Source: Firmicutes bacterium UBA3910 (GTDB lineage Bacteria; Bacillota; Limnochordia; Darwinibacteriales; Darwinibacteriaceae). Taken from it: a stretch of DNA of 13,478 nucleotides. The translations under genes and the position numbers were made by a program. Shown in pieces: positions 7,159 to 13,478 of the stretch. Within the stretch, counting starts at the first letter, position 1; each line of letters starts with the position of its first letter. Location of the stretch: NCBI GenBank assembly GCA_002391465.1, contig DGFC01000090.1:1-13478 (forward strand), in the 5' to 3' direction. The notes under the pieces are model-generated. The model made no database searches. It was not told the DNA's origin and saw only the letters and a program-made list of their open reading frames with translations.

Positions 7159-7178
7159 AATGATATTAGGCGTGTAAA
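7151..7178 (-). promoter_or_regulatory. Possible divergent promoter of the C69 peptidase gene
   Basis: On the minus strand TTTACA (7173-7178) and TATATC (7151-7156) are 16 bases apart. Its -10 would lie over the -10 of the plus-strand promoter, so only one polymerase could bind at a time. The match is modest and the leader would be about 100 bases long. Confidence 0.35.
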
Positions 7179-7190
7179 GGAGAAGATGTG

Positions 7191-7901
7191 ATGGCCATTG
7201 TTCAATTGGAAGACGTAAAAAAAATCTACAAACTGGGAAAAACGGAGGTACACGCCCTGAGGGGGGTCACCTTTTCCATTGCCAAAGGTGATTTCGCCGC
7301 TCTGATCGGCCCATCCGGGTCCGGCAAGTCGACGATTCTGAATCTGATGGGCTGTATTGATCAGCCAACGGAGGGTGTGGTAACCATTGATGGAAAGGTC
7401 ACCCACGGTTTATCGGACAAGGCTCTCACTAGACTCAGGCATGAGACGCTGGGCTTCATTTTCCAATCATTCAACCTGATTCCAGTGCTTAATGTCTACG
7501 AGAATATCGAATTCCCCCTTCTGTTGGGCAAGAACAGCATGGGCAAACAGGAGACGCGGGAATGGATTGAATACTTAATTGAGGCGGTGGGCCTCAGCGA
7601 TCATATGCAGCACAAATCCAATGAGCTGTCCGGAGGCCAAAGGCAGAGGGTTGCCATTGCCCGGGCTTTGGTTACCAAGCCCCAAATCGTTTTGGCGGAC
7701 GAACCCACAGCTAACCTTGACTCCAAGACGGGACAGAGCATTTTAGAATTGATGCGGAAAATGAACGCGGAGCTCAATACCACGTTCATCTTTTCCACCC
7801 ATGACCATACCATTATTGACATTGCCGATCATGTGATCAGGCTCCTGGATGGACAGATCGTGGAAAACACCAGGCAGAGCGCAGAGGCAGGTGGCCTATA
7901 A
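7191..7901 (+). CDS. ABC transporter ATP-binding protein, LolD/MacB/FtsE type
   Basis: A 236-residue nucleotide-binding subunit of a type VII (LolCDE/MacB-like) ABC transporter, acting at the cytoplasmic face with the two permeases encoded next. Motifs from the ATG: Walker A GPSGSGKST (40-48), Q-loop FQSFNL (91-96), signature LSGGQRQR (146-153), Walker B IVLADEPTANLD (166-177), and the H-loop histidine STHD (His204). The segment FNLIPVLNVYENIEFPLLL is typical of the LolD/MacB branch. GGAG is 8 bases before ATG 7191; a GTG at 7188 is a less well-spaced alternative. The stop TAA is followed directly by the ATG of the first permease, implying translational coupling. It is the first gene of the operon. 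Confidence 0.95.
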   Translation: MAIVQLEDVKKIYKLGKTEVHALRGVTFSIAKGDFAALIGPSGSGKSTILNLMGCIDQPTEGVVTIDGKVTHGLSDKALTRLRHETLGFIFQSFNLIPVLNVYENIEFPLLLGKNSMGKQETREWIEYLIEAVGLSDHMQHKSNELSGGQRQRVAIARALVTKPQIVLADEPTANLDSKTGQSILELMRKMNAELNTTFIFSTHDHTIIDIADHVIRLLDGQIVENTRQSAEAGGL

Positions 7902-9377
7902 ATGGGAGTATTGTTTAAGATTGCCTGGCGCAATATCCGGGAGCACAAGGTAAAGACCGCTATTATCAGTTTGATTATGATCATCGGCATCATGGTCCTG
8001 GTGATCGGTAACTCCTTGATGGATACGGCAACCAAAGGGATTGAGCGGTATTACACCAAAAACTACACCGGCCATTTAATGATTACCGGGCGTACCAAGG
8101 GTAATTTGACCCTGTTTGGCTATCAGGATATGACTGCCATGGAGCAGACGGTGCCCCGCATCCCTGAGTACAGCGAGATTCTTGAATTCGTCCGCTCCCT
8201 GCCCTATGTGGCAGAGGTTAATCCCCAGGTTTCCACCATTGCCATGGTTTCTAAGGAGGACGACACCCTTACAGCTACACAGCTGTTTGGGATTGTACCG
8301 GACCAGTATCAGAGGATGTTCCCTGACAACGTTGAGCTGATCAAGGGCAGTTTCTGGGGTCCGGGCGAGCAGGGCATACTGCTCAATGAGCCGCTGGCAG
8401 AGGCTATTGAAAGGCGAAGCGGTATTGCGGTGGAACCGGGGGACAAACTCCTCTTTACTTCCGCCGGTATGCTTACCGGGATGAGGATCCGGGAAGTGGA
8501 AGTAACGGGGATTTTCCGCTTTAAGCAGTCCAATTTACAGTTGGATATGGTTTCACTGATGGACGTTTCCAACGCCAGGGCCCTGGCGGGCATGGTGGTA
8601 GGCAGTGCGGACACGGTGGAATTGGCCGACGATGAGAATTTCTTCGTAGGCGAAATTGACGCAGACAACATCTTCGACTCCCTCTTTGCTGAGGTGGAGA
8701 CGGAAGAAGAGGAGTTTGGCGATGATTATTGGTTCTCCCTTTTAGGCGAGACTGAATCTAGAGACCAGTCCAACCTGGAAGATACGGGTGCCTGGCAGTA
8801 CCTCCTGGTCCGCTTAGAGGATGAAAGATACCTCAAACAGGCAGAAAGGGATTTGGCTCAGTTTTTTGCCGAACACAACATCCCTGCCGAGACCCGCAGT
8901 TGGCGGCAGGGGGCAGGGGCCATTGCCGAAATGTCTTACGGCATTAAGCGCATTTTCAACGGCGTGGTATTGGTCATTGCTGTTGTTGCCATTATTATCA
9001 TCATGAACACCCTGGTGATCTCCATAACGGAGCGCATGGCTGAAATCGGTACGATGCGGGCGATAGGAGCCCAGAAGGGGTTTGTCAGGCGGATGGTATT
9101 GGCCGAGACGCTGCTTTTGTCCGGAATTTCCGGTACAATCGGCATAGTGTTAGGCGGAATAATCCTCTTGATCTTGAACGTGATTGGTTTGGAAGCGAGC
9201 AATGCCTTTTATGAGATCCTTTACGGCGGACCGGTGCTCAGGCCTGAACTGTCGTTGTCTGCGGTTGTCATGTCCTTTATTGTAGTCGTGGTGGTGGGGT
9301 TAATTTCCAGTACCTATCCCACGTCCATTGTAATGAGGACATCGCCACTGCAGGCCATGGAAAGTCGAGGTGATTGA
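7902..9377 (+). CDS. FtsX/LolC-E-type ABC transporter permease 1
   Basis: A 491-residue inner-membrane permease with the four-helix MacB/LolCE plan: TM1 ~18-38, a large extracytoplasmic domain ~40-345, then TM2 ~351-375, TM3 ~403-428 and TM4 ~452-474. Between TM2 and TM3 lies the cytoplasmic coupling segment TERMAEIGTMRAIGAQKGFV, and the C-terminus ends with TSPLQAMES, both characteristic of the FtsX family. The periplasmic domain holds an exceptionally acidic insertion at ~239-295 that includes DNIFDSLFAEVETEEEEFGDD, unusual for the family core. It starts directly after the ATPase stop and its TGA overlaps the ATG of permease 2 by one base. It most likely forms a heterodimer with permease 2. 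Predicted function is extraction or movement of a lipidated or membrane substrate toward the outer membrane rather than drug export, judged from the neighbours. Confidence 0.92.
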   Translation: MGVLFKIAWRNIREHKVKTAIISLIMIIGIMVLVIGNSLMDTATKGIERYYTKNYTGHLMITGRTKGNLTLFGYQDMTAMEQTVPRIPEYSEILEFVRSLPYVAEVNPQVSTIAMVSKEDDTLTATQLFGIVPDQYQRMFPDNVELIKGSFWGPGEQGILLNEPLAEAIERRSGIAVEPGDKLLFTSAGMLTGMRIREVEVTGIFRFKQSNLQLDMVSLMDVSNARALAGMVVGSADTVELADDENFFVGEIDADNIFDSLFAEVETEEEEFGDDYWFSLLGETESRDQSNLEDTGAWQYLLVRLEDERYLKQAERDLAQFFAEHNIPAETRSWRQGAGAIAEMSYGIKRIFNGVVLVIAVVAIIIIMNTLVISITERMAEIGTMRAIGAQKGFVRRMVLAETLLLSGISGTIGIVLGGIILLILNVIGLEASNAFYEILYGGPVLRPELSLSAVVMSFIVVVVVGLISSTYPTSIVMRTSPLQAMESRGD

Positions 9378-10726
9378 TGATGTTAACAACTATGCGCGTT
9401 GCCTTCCGCAATATCTCCCGCCAGAAGAAACGCAGCTTCCTGCTGGTGGGTGCCATTGCCTTTGGTATGCTGGTAATTACCCTGCTCAACGCCTTGACCG
9501 GTGGAGTGGTTGAAAACCTGCGGGTGAACTTCTCCCATGCCCTGGGCGGCCACGTGTTTATAATTGGCCGTGAATTTACCAGTTCAGGCCAGGTTATCCT
9601 CAAGATAGCCCCCGACGAGCGCTTGGATCAGCTTTTGGTGGAGCACGATTCCGTGATCGAGTCCTTGACTAAGCGGAGCAGAACCCTTCCTACCCTAATC
9701 TTTGGCTCTAAACAGACGATGCAGCTGATGTACGGGGTGGACTTTTTGGCAGAGGATAAGCTTCTGGATAGCTTGGTTGTGACCGATGGATCTTTAGAAC
9801 ACGTACTGGAGTACCACGATGCCATAATTCTCCCTAAACCGTCAGGTGAACGCTTGGGGGTACAGCCAGGTGAGACAATCCTGGTGAAACTGGAAACCCT
9901 GACCGGGCAGCAGAACGTAGGGGAATTCCGGGTTGCTGCCTTCATTGAAGACCAGGAGCAGTTCGGTATATCGGCAGCCTACGCCCATCGCACGTATTTA
10001 AACAGCCTGTTGAACTTGGAAGCCGATGAATACCAGGTCTTGAACATGTTCCTCACCGATCTGGCCGTTTTGGAAGATCTGGCCCGGGATTTCCGCTTGG
10101 GACTCAGATCCCCGGACGAGCTGGAAGAGGAGTTTGCAGAGGTTGAGGAAGAGGAAATGGGTCTAACCGTTACGGTGGGTAATGTGCCCATCACGCCCAC
10201 GCCAGAACCGGAAGAGATTAGGCCCTGGGATGGTACCCGCTACGAAGTGATGCACATCAATCAGATTATGGAGCCGGTTGAGCAGATGGTGGGTGTTTTG
10301 AACAAGGTGGCCCTGGTCATTTTCCTAATTCTCTTGGTAGTGACGATGGTGGGGATAACCAACACCTTCCGTATGATTATGATTGAACGGACACGGGAAA
10401 TCGGTACGATGCGGGCCTTTGGTATGCAGAAGGGGCAGGTAAGGAGCATCTTCCTCTGGGAAGCAGCTTTTCTGGGTATCCTGGGCAGCCTGGCTGGGGT
10501 AGTACTGGGTGGCGTAATCGCTTTGATTTTAGGCAGCATCACCTTCAACGCCGACCCAAGTCTGCAGTTTTTCCTCAATCATGGGCAGATTACCTTCACC
10601 TTTGCGCCAGCAAGCATCGTGTTCAATCTGTGTCTTGTTGTTTTCACTAGTTTACTTGCAGCTTACAGGCCCGCAACGGCGGCGGCCAGGCTTTCGCCCC
10701 TTGAGGCCCTAAGCTCGCACACCTAA
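9377..10726 (+). CDS. FtsX/LolC-E-type ABC transporter permease 2
   Basis: A 449-residue second permease, homologous in plan to the first but clearly different in sequence: TM1 ~19-41, periplasmic domain ~45-300, TM2 ~308-333, TM3 ~363-388, TM4 ~409-430. The coupling segment IERTREIGTMRAFGMQKGQV sits between TM2 and TM3 and the end is RLSPLEALSS. Like permease 1 it has an acidic stretch in the periplasmic domain (~246-262, DELEEEFAEVEEEEMG) followed by a Pro/Thr-rich PITPTPEPEE. The start is one of two consecutive ATGs (9377, 9380) with GAGGT upstream; the first overlaps the preceding stop as TGATG. Two distinct permeases with one ATPase match the LolC/LolE/LolD pattern. LolC versus LolE cannot be assigned by eye. 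Confidence 0.92.
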   Translation: MMLTTMRVAFRNISRQKKRSFLLVGAIAFGMLVITLLNALTGGVVENLRVNFSHALGGHVFIIGREFTSSGQVILKIAPDERLDQLLVEHDSVIESLTKRSRTLPTLIFGSKQTMQLMYGVDFLAEDKLLDSLVVTDGSLEHVLEYHDAIILPKPSGERLGVQPGETILVKLETLTGQQNVGEFRVAAFIEDQEQFGISAAYAHRTYLNSLLNLEADEYQVLNMFLTDLAVLEDLARDFRLGLRSPDELEEEFAEVEEEEMGLTVTVGNVPITPTPEPEEIRPWDGTRYEVMHINQIMEPVEQMVGVLNKVALVIFLILLVVTMVGITNTFRMIMIERTREIGTMRAFGMQKGQVRSIFLWEAAFLGILGSLAGVVLGGVIALILGSITFNADPSLQFFLNHGQITFTFAPASIVFNLCLVVFTSLLAAYRPATAAARLSPLEALSSHT

Positions 10727-10736
10727 GGAGGTAGCT

Positions 10737-11495
10737 ATGAAAAAGATAACACTTCTGCTGGGGACTGTGCTGATTGCACTGCTCGTGGCAGCAGCCGCTT
10801 CAGCCCAGGACTTCGCTGAAATAGAAGCGATATTGGCGCGGATCGATGCGCGGACCCGTTTCGACACCGATTTCTCCGCTGTAATGACCATGGTGGTGGA
10901 AGATCCGGAGCAGGGTACCTCTAAGATGGTAGTCCGCCAGTTCCGCCGGGACGATGGGGATCACTTTCTGCTTCTGATTCAGGAACCGATTACCCAAAAG
11001 GGTCAGGGTTACCTCTTGGAAGGGGATAACCTGTGGTTTTACGATCCTTCCAGTCGGAAATTTGCCCACACGTCTTTAAAGGAAACGTTCCAAGATTCGG
11101 ATGCCCGTAACGCTGACTTTGCCCAGTGGAGCTATTCCACTTCCTACGCAGTTGAAGGCTACGGGGAAGGCACGTTGGGGAGCCACGCGGTGTACATTAT
11201 TGACCTCGCTGCGGTGGATGATACGGTACCCTTTCCTTACGTTAAGATGTGGGTAACGCAGCAGGGGGATCTGGTGCTTAAGGTAGAGGAATACAGTTTG
11301 AACCGCAGACTGATGCGCTCCAGCCTCTTCCCCAAATACGCTAAGGTGGGCAGCGCAGTTATTCCAGTGCAGTTGGTTTTCATCGATGAACTCGTGGAGG
11401 GTAAGAGGACTCAAGTGGCCCTAAGCGAGATTTCCACCAGTGAAATTCCGGACTACGTCTTTACCAAGGCCTACATTGAACGGGTCAACCGTTAG
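10737..11495 (+). CDS. LolA-like outer membrane lipoprotein-sorting protein (COG2834 / LolA_like)
   Basis: A 252-residue exported protein. The signal peptide is clear: MKK, a hydrophobic core to ~20, and an ASA cleavage site before Gln24; there is no lipobox cysteine, so the mature form is probably soluble in the periplasm. The body resembles the LolA_like family of outer-membrane lipoprotein-sorting proteins: FSAVMTMVVEDPE (~45-57), EPITQKGQGYLLEGDNLWFYDPSSRKF (~82-109, the half-barrel core with the Pro-x-x-x-Lys-Gly and Trp-x-Tyr-x-Pro features), and ETFQDSDARNADFAQW (~114-129). AAGGAGG overlaps the permease-2 stop, 6 bases before the ATG. Its place between two LolCE-type permeases and a predicted outer-membrane barrel suggests it carries a hydrophobic substrate across the periplasm. 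Family assignment is by recalled motif pattern, not a search. Confidence 0.82.
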   Translation: MKKITLLLGTVLIALLVAAAASAQDFAEIEAILARIDARTRFDTDFSAVMTMVVEDPEQGTSKMVVRQFRRDDGDHFLLLIQEPITQKGQGYLLEGDNLWFYDPSSRKFAHTSLKETFQDSDARNADFAQWSYSTSYAVEGYGEGTLGSHAVYIIDLAAVDDTVPFPYVKMWVTQQGDLVLKVEEYSLNRRLMRSSLFPKYAKVGSAVIPVQLVFIDELVEGKRTQVALSEISTSEIPDYVFTKAYIERVNR

Positions 11496-11505
11496 GGGGA
11501 GAGTA

Positions 11506-12810
11506 ATGCGCAGGACAATCTGTTTCATTTTGTTGCTGTTGTTCATTCCAGCCGGTATGGTATCGGCCTTTGACTTTGATTTCGACGACCTCTTCAACGA
11601 CGATCTCTTGATTGAAGTGGAGGAAACGGTAGACGCAAAACCGGAAGAAGCCCTGTTGGTTCAGGATAGGGTAGAAGTGGGCGGTAGTTATAACCTTTCC
11701 TTCCGTGCCTCGCGGACTAAGGTGAAAGGCTTTGAGCCGGAGGACAGCTTAATCCTCAGCCTAGGCGGCAATCTGTTCTTAGACTATCGACCCAATCCCG
11801 CTTTCAGGCTGTTTGCCAAGTCAAACTATGGGGTGCAAGCAAGAAAGGATGAAAATTTAACCTCCAGCCTTAAGCTGAGCGAACTTTTTGCGGACTTTAC
11901 CTACGACAACAAGGTGTTTTTCCGCGGCGGTAAGCAGCAAGCAGCATGGGGTGTGGGTTACTTCTTCAGCCCAGCCGATGTGATCAGCGTGGGCAGGATC
12001 GATCCCCAGGATCCCGATCAGGATTTGGAGGGTCCGCTGGCTCTGAAAGTCCATTACCCCAAGGGGAGCAGCAATTACTATACTTATCTTCTCTTTGATG
12101 GTTTAGATACGTGGCGGGATATTGCGGTTGCGCCTAAAGTAGAAATGGTAATGGGCCGTTCGGAGCTGGGTTTTGGTGCTTACCTGCAGAGAGGCAAGGT
12201 ACCTAGGCTGATGGCTACCCTCTCTTCATCGTTAGGGGACTTTGGACTCTTTGCCGAGGCGGTGGTGAGCAAGGGCTCCGATAAGGGGTTCGTAGGTGAA
12301 CTGGGACTTTTGGATTATCCTATCCGGGAAGAGGACAAACTCTTCTTCCACGCCACAGCTGGTGCCACTTACAGCCTCAATGATCCAGATAATCTCTTTA
12401 ACTTGAGGGGGGCCGTCCAGTACTATTTCAATGGGGAAGGGTATGAGGATCAGAAGGTTATTGCCAACTTCCGTGAGCAGATTTTCCATGCCGGATTGTT
12501 TAATCCGGATTCTGTGGCCCACGTTGCCCAGAGTGACTTGAGTTCCACCGGTAGGCACTATATTGGAGCGCTGCTTAACTGGGATCGACTGCTGAACACT
12601 AAGCTTTCCCTATCCGGTGTTCTAACGGCCAATCTCTCCGATCGTTCAGGCGTCTTCAGGTCGGTTCTGTCCCTGCCTAAGATTGCCGGAATGTCTCCCA
12701 GTGTGGGTGTGAGTTTCAACTACGGTGACGCTTATACCGAATTTGGCCTGCATGGGGAGCGGGTAACAACCGTTTTTGCGGCGGTGACGATTAGGAGCGG
12801 CTCCTTCTAA
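11506..12810 (+). CDS. Predicted outer-membrane beta-barrel protein, last gene of the Lol-like operon
   Basis: A 434-residue protein of no family I can name with confidence. Residues 1-21 are a signal peptide (MRRT, a Leu-rich core, a likely cut after VSA). The mature N-terminus is strikingly acidic and aromatic, FDFDFDDLFNDD, then IEVEETVD. From ~55 on, the sequence is made of alternating polar/hydrophobic strands broken by Gly/Asp/Asn turns (e.g. VGGSYNLSFRAS, LILSLGGNLFLDY, FRLFAKSNYGVQA, KVFFRGGKQQAAWGVGYF), which is what an outer-membrane beta-barrel looks like. The C-terminus ends in Phe (VTIRSGSF), as in many BAM-assembled barrels. The ATG at 11506 follows GGGGGAGAG by 5 bases and gives the signal peptide; an in-frame upstream ATG at 11440 lies inside the previous gene and would hide it. 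It is followed by a terminator 13 bases downstream. Confidence 0.8.
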   Translation: MRRTICFILLLLFIPAGMVSAFDFDFDDLFNDDLLIEVEETVDAKPEEALLVQDRVEVGGSYNLSFRASRTKVKGFEPEDSLILSLGGNLFLDYRPNPAFRLFAKSNYGVQARKDENLTSSLKLSELFADFTYDNKVFFRGGKQQAAWGVGYFFSPADVISVGRIDPQDPDQDLEGPLALKVHYPKGSSNYYTYLLFDGLDTWRDIAVAPKVEMVMGRSELGFGAYLQRGKVPRLMATLSSSLGDFGLFAEAVVSKGSDKGFVGELGLLDYPIREEDKLFFHATAGATYSLNDPDNLFNLRGAVQYYFNGEGYEDQKVIANFREQIFHAGLFNPDSVAHVAQSDLSSTGRHYIGALLNWDRLLNTKLSLSGVLTANLSDRSGVFRSVLSLPKIAGMSPSVGVSFNYGDAYTEFGLHGERVTTVFAAVTIRSGSF

Positions 12811-12823
12811 GCATCAATAGATA

Positions 12824-12847
12824 AGCCCCTTCCAAATAGAAGGGGCT
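12824..12847. terminator. Bidirectional intrinsic terminator between the ABC operon and cheX
   Basis: A perfect 9-bp stem AGCCCCTTC / GAAGGGGCT with a 6-base loop, 13 bases after the barrel gene and 16 bases after the convergent cheX stop. Tails are only moderately T-rich on both sides (TCATTTATTG on plus; TATCTATTG on minus), so it probably serves both transcripts. Confidence 0.8.
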
Positions 12848-12863
12848 CATTTATTGTTCTGGT

Positions 12864-13325
12864 CTAGGCCTTGTGGAGCGAGACGGTAATCTCTAACGTG
12901 CCCACGTCTGTTTTCAGCGGCAGTACAATTCCCTGCTCAGCGGTCATGGCCACGGTACCGCTTTCGCCCACGATTATCTGGGGCGGAGCAATGTTGCAGG
13001 AGAAGCCGTTCTTTGCAAAGTAGGTGGCGGCGTTGCCGCTGATAATATTGGCCACTTCAGCCATGGCTGAAGTGACAAAGGCATCAAGCTTTTCCATCTT
13101 CATGCCCGACATAATATGTACCATTTCCAGGGCCATTGCCTTGGGGAAGCTGTACAACAGCGAGCCTTTCAAATCGCCTGTGACCCCAATAACCACATTG
13201 AGTTCGTGGACTGGCTCCAATTCGTCCACAACCCGCAGTCCCTGCCGTTCGATTGGCAAGCTGAGCATTACCTTAAACACATCCTGGGTTGCTTGGTAGA
13301 ATGGATTGATGTATTCTGCTCTCAT
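12864..13325 (-). CDS. cheX: Chemotaxis protein CheX (CheY-P phosphatase)
   Basis: A 153-residue CheX-like protein, usual family length, which dephosphorylates CheY-P to reset chemotactic signalling. The family E-x-x-N catalytic motif is visible as Glu90 and Asn93 in MAEVANIISGNA (88-99). The N-terminal YINPFYQATQDVF (5-17) and the VIGVTGDLKGSLLYSF strand pair (45-60) also match the family. ATG 13325 has AAAGGAGG about 8 bases upstream. The start overlaps the stop of the upstream gene as ATGA, so the two are translationally coupled. The frame upstream of this ATG stays open only by chance and runs into adapter sequence, so a longer reading is wrong. Stand-alone CheX-fold proteins occur outside classical chemotaxis operons; none of the other che genes is in view. 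Confidence 0.9.
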   Translation of the reverse strand: MRAEYINPFYQATQDVFKVMLSLPIERQGLRVVDELEPVHELNVVIGVTGDLKGSLLYSFPKAMALEMVHIMSGMKMEKLDAFVTSAMAEVANIISGNAATYFAKNGFSCNIAPPQIIVGESGTVAMTAEQGIVLPLKTDVGTLEITVSLHKA

Positions 13326-13406
13326 TGCTGCGCCTCCTTTGTCCGGAGGAATTCGCCGATTTTCTGGTCTTCCCTGCCCACATGCATAATCAACCAGGTC
13401 ATAACC
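13322..13406 (-). CDS. Probable bacteriohemerythrin, C-terminal fragment (truncated by adapter at contig end)
   Basis: A short minus-strand frame of 27 codons ending in TGA at 13322-13324, read directly into cheX through an ATGA overlap. It translates to a C-terminal tail containing TWLIMHVGREDQKIGEFL. This is the ending expected of a hemerythrin domain: a Trp-Leu, then His and Asp spaced HxxxxD (the last di-iron ligands), then a Lys-Ile-Gly and Phe-Leu end. Bacteriohemerythrins bind O2 at a di-iron centre, as cytoplasmic oxygen carriers or as sensor domains of chemoreceptors. Only ~80 bases survive before adapter sequence begins at 13407, so whether it is a stand-alone protein or the tail of a larger one is not visible. 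Confidence 0.6.
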
Positions 13407-13478
13407 CTGTCTCTTATACACATCTCCGAGCCCCCGAGACCGGACTAGATCTCCTATGCCGCCTTCTGCTTCAACAAA
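13407..13478. other. Nextera/Illumina i7 adapter read-through (non-genomic)
   Basis: Bases 13407-13425 are the exact 19-base Tn5 mosaic-end sequence CTGTCTCTTATACACATCT. They are followed by CCGAGCCCCCGAGAC (one mismatch to the i7-side Nextera sequence), an 8-base index-like CGGACTAG (one mismatch to the index I recall as CGTACTAG), then ATCTCCTATGCCGCCTTC and TGCTTC (a few mismatches to the P7 end) and an A-rich tail. The order mosaic end, adapter, index, P7 matches a read running off a short insert. True genome sequence ends at 13406. Confidence 0.97.

Noticed and set aside
11440..11505. Longer start for the barrel protein at ATG 11440
   Set aside because: It lies inside the LolA-like gene, lacks a ribosome site and would bury the clear signal peptide that starts at 11506.
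13326..13421. N-terminal extension of CheX beginning MYKRQ
   Set aside because: The first residues are encoded by adapter sequence and the rest is out of frame with the upstream hemerythrin-like gene; the ATG at 13325 has a proper ribosome site.
13116..13448. 110-codon plus-strand frame ending in SLIHISEPPRPD
   Set aside because: Antisense to cheX and its tail is translated Nextera adapter.
1..13478. CRISPR arrays, tRNA/rRNA genes, insertion sequences, phage genes
   Set aside because: No regularly spaced repeats, cloverleaf-like segments, transposase motifs or terminal inverted repeats were seen on either strand.

Overview
The window looks like one contig end from a diderm (outer-membrane-bearing) member of the Firmicutes, possibly a Limnochordia- or Halanaerobiales-like anaerobe. 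The firmicute side of the argument is the lon-engB gene order, strong purine-rich Shine-Dalgarno sites, a T-box leader on thrS, TTG/GTG starts and a CheX-type phosphatase. The diderm side is an operon with a LolA-like secreted protein and a signal-peptide-bearing predicted beta-barrel that ends in phenylalanine. The lineage is inferred from gene content; no 16S or marker phylogeny is present.

Layout. Bases 2-2983 (+): the 3' end of lon, then engB, a serine-dependent glutaminase, and an unusual JAMM-metalloprotease/transmembrane/LysM protein, closed by a strong bidirectional hairpin at 3011-3033. Bases 3048-5088 (-): thrS lacking the N-terminal TGS domain, preceded by a complete threonine T-box leader with its own sigma-A promoter. 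Bases 5184-5738 (+): a YfcE-type metallophosphodiesterase, convergent with and overlapping by 4 bp a C69/secernin-like Ntn hydrolase (5735-7048, -). Bases 7130-12847 (+): a five-gene operon with a near-consensus promoter and its own terminator, encoding an ABC ATPase, two FtsX/LolCE-type permeases, a LolA-like periplasmic protein and a beta-barrel outer-membrane protein. Bases 12864-13406 (-): cheX, and upstream of it the last 27 codons of what looks like a bacteriohemerythrin. Bases 13407-13478 are not genomic: they are Nextera/Illumina i7 adapter read-through.

How they work together. The most interesting unit is the 7191-12810 operon. It has the parts of an envelope-spanning Lol-type machine: energy (ATPase), two different inner-membrane permeases, a periplasmic carrier, and an outer-membrane barrel where LolB would be expected. 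Both permeases carry a highly acidic insertion in the periplasmic domain with the same FAEVE core, and the mature N-terminus of the barrel protein begins with a similar acidic segment (LFNDD...EVEE). This suggests a shared docking element, perhaps for the LolA-like carrier. That functional reading is inference. The rest of the window is housekeeping (proteolysis, ribosome assembly, tRNA charging) with a small chemotaxis/oxygen-binding cluster at the right end.
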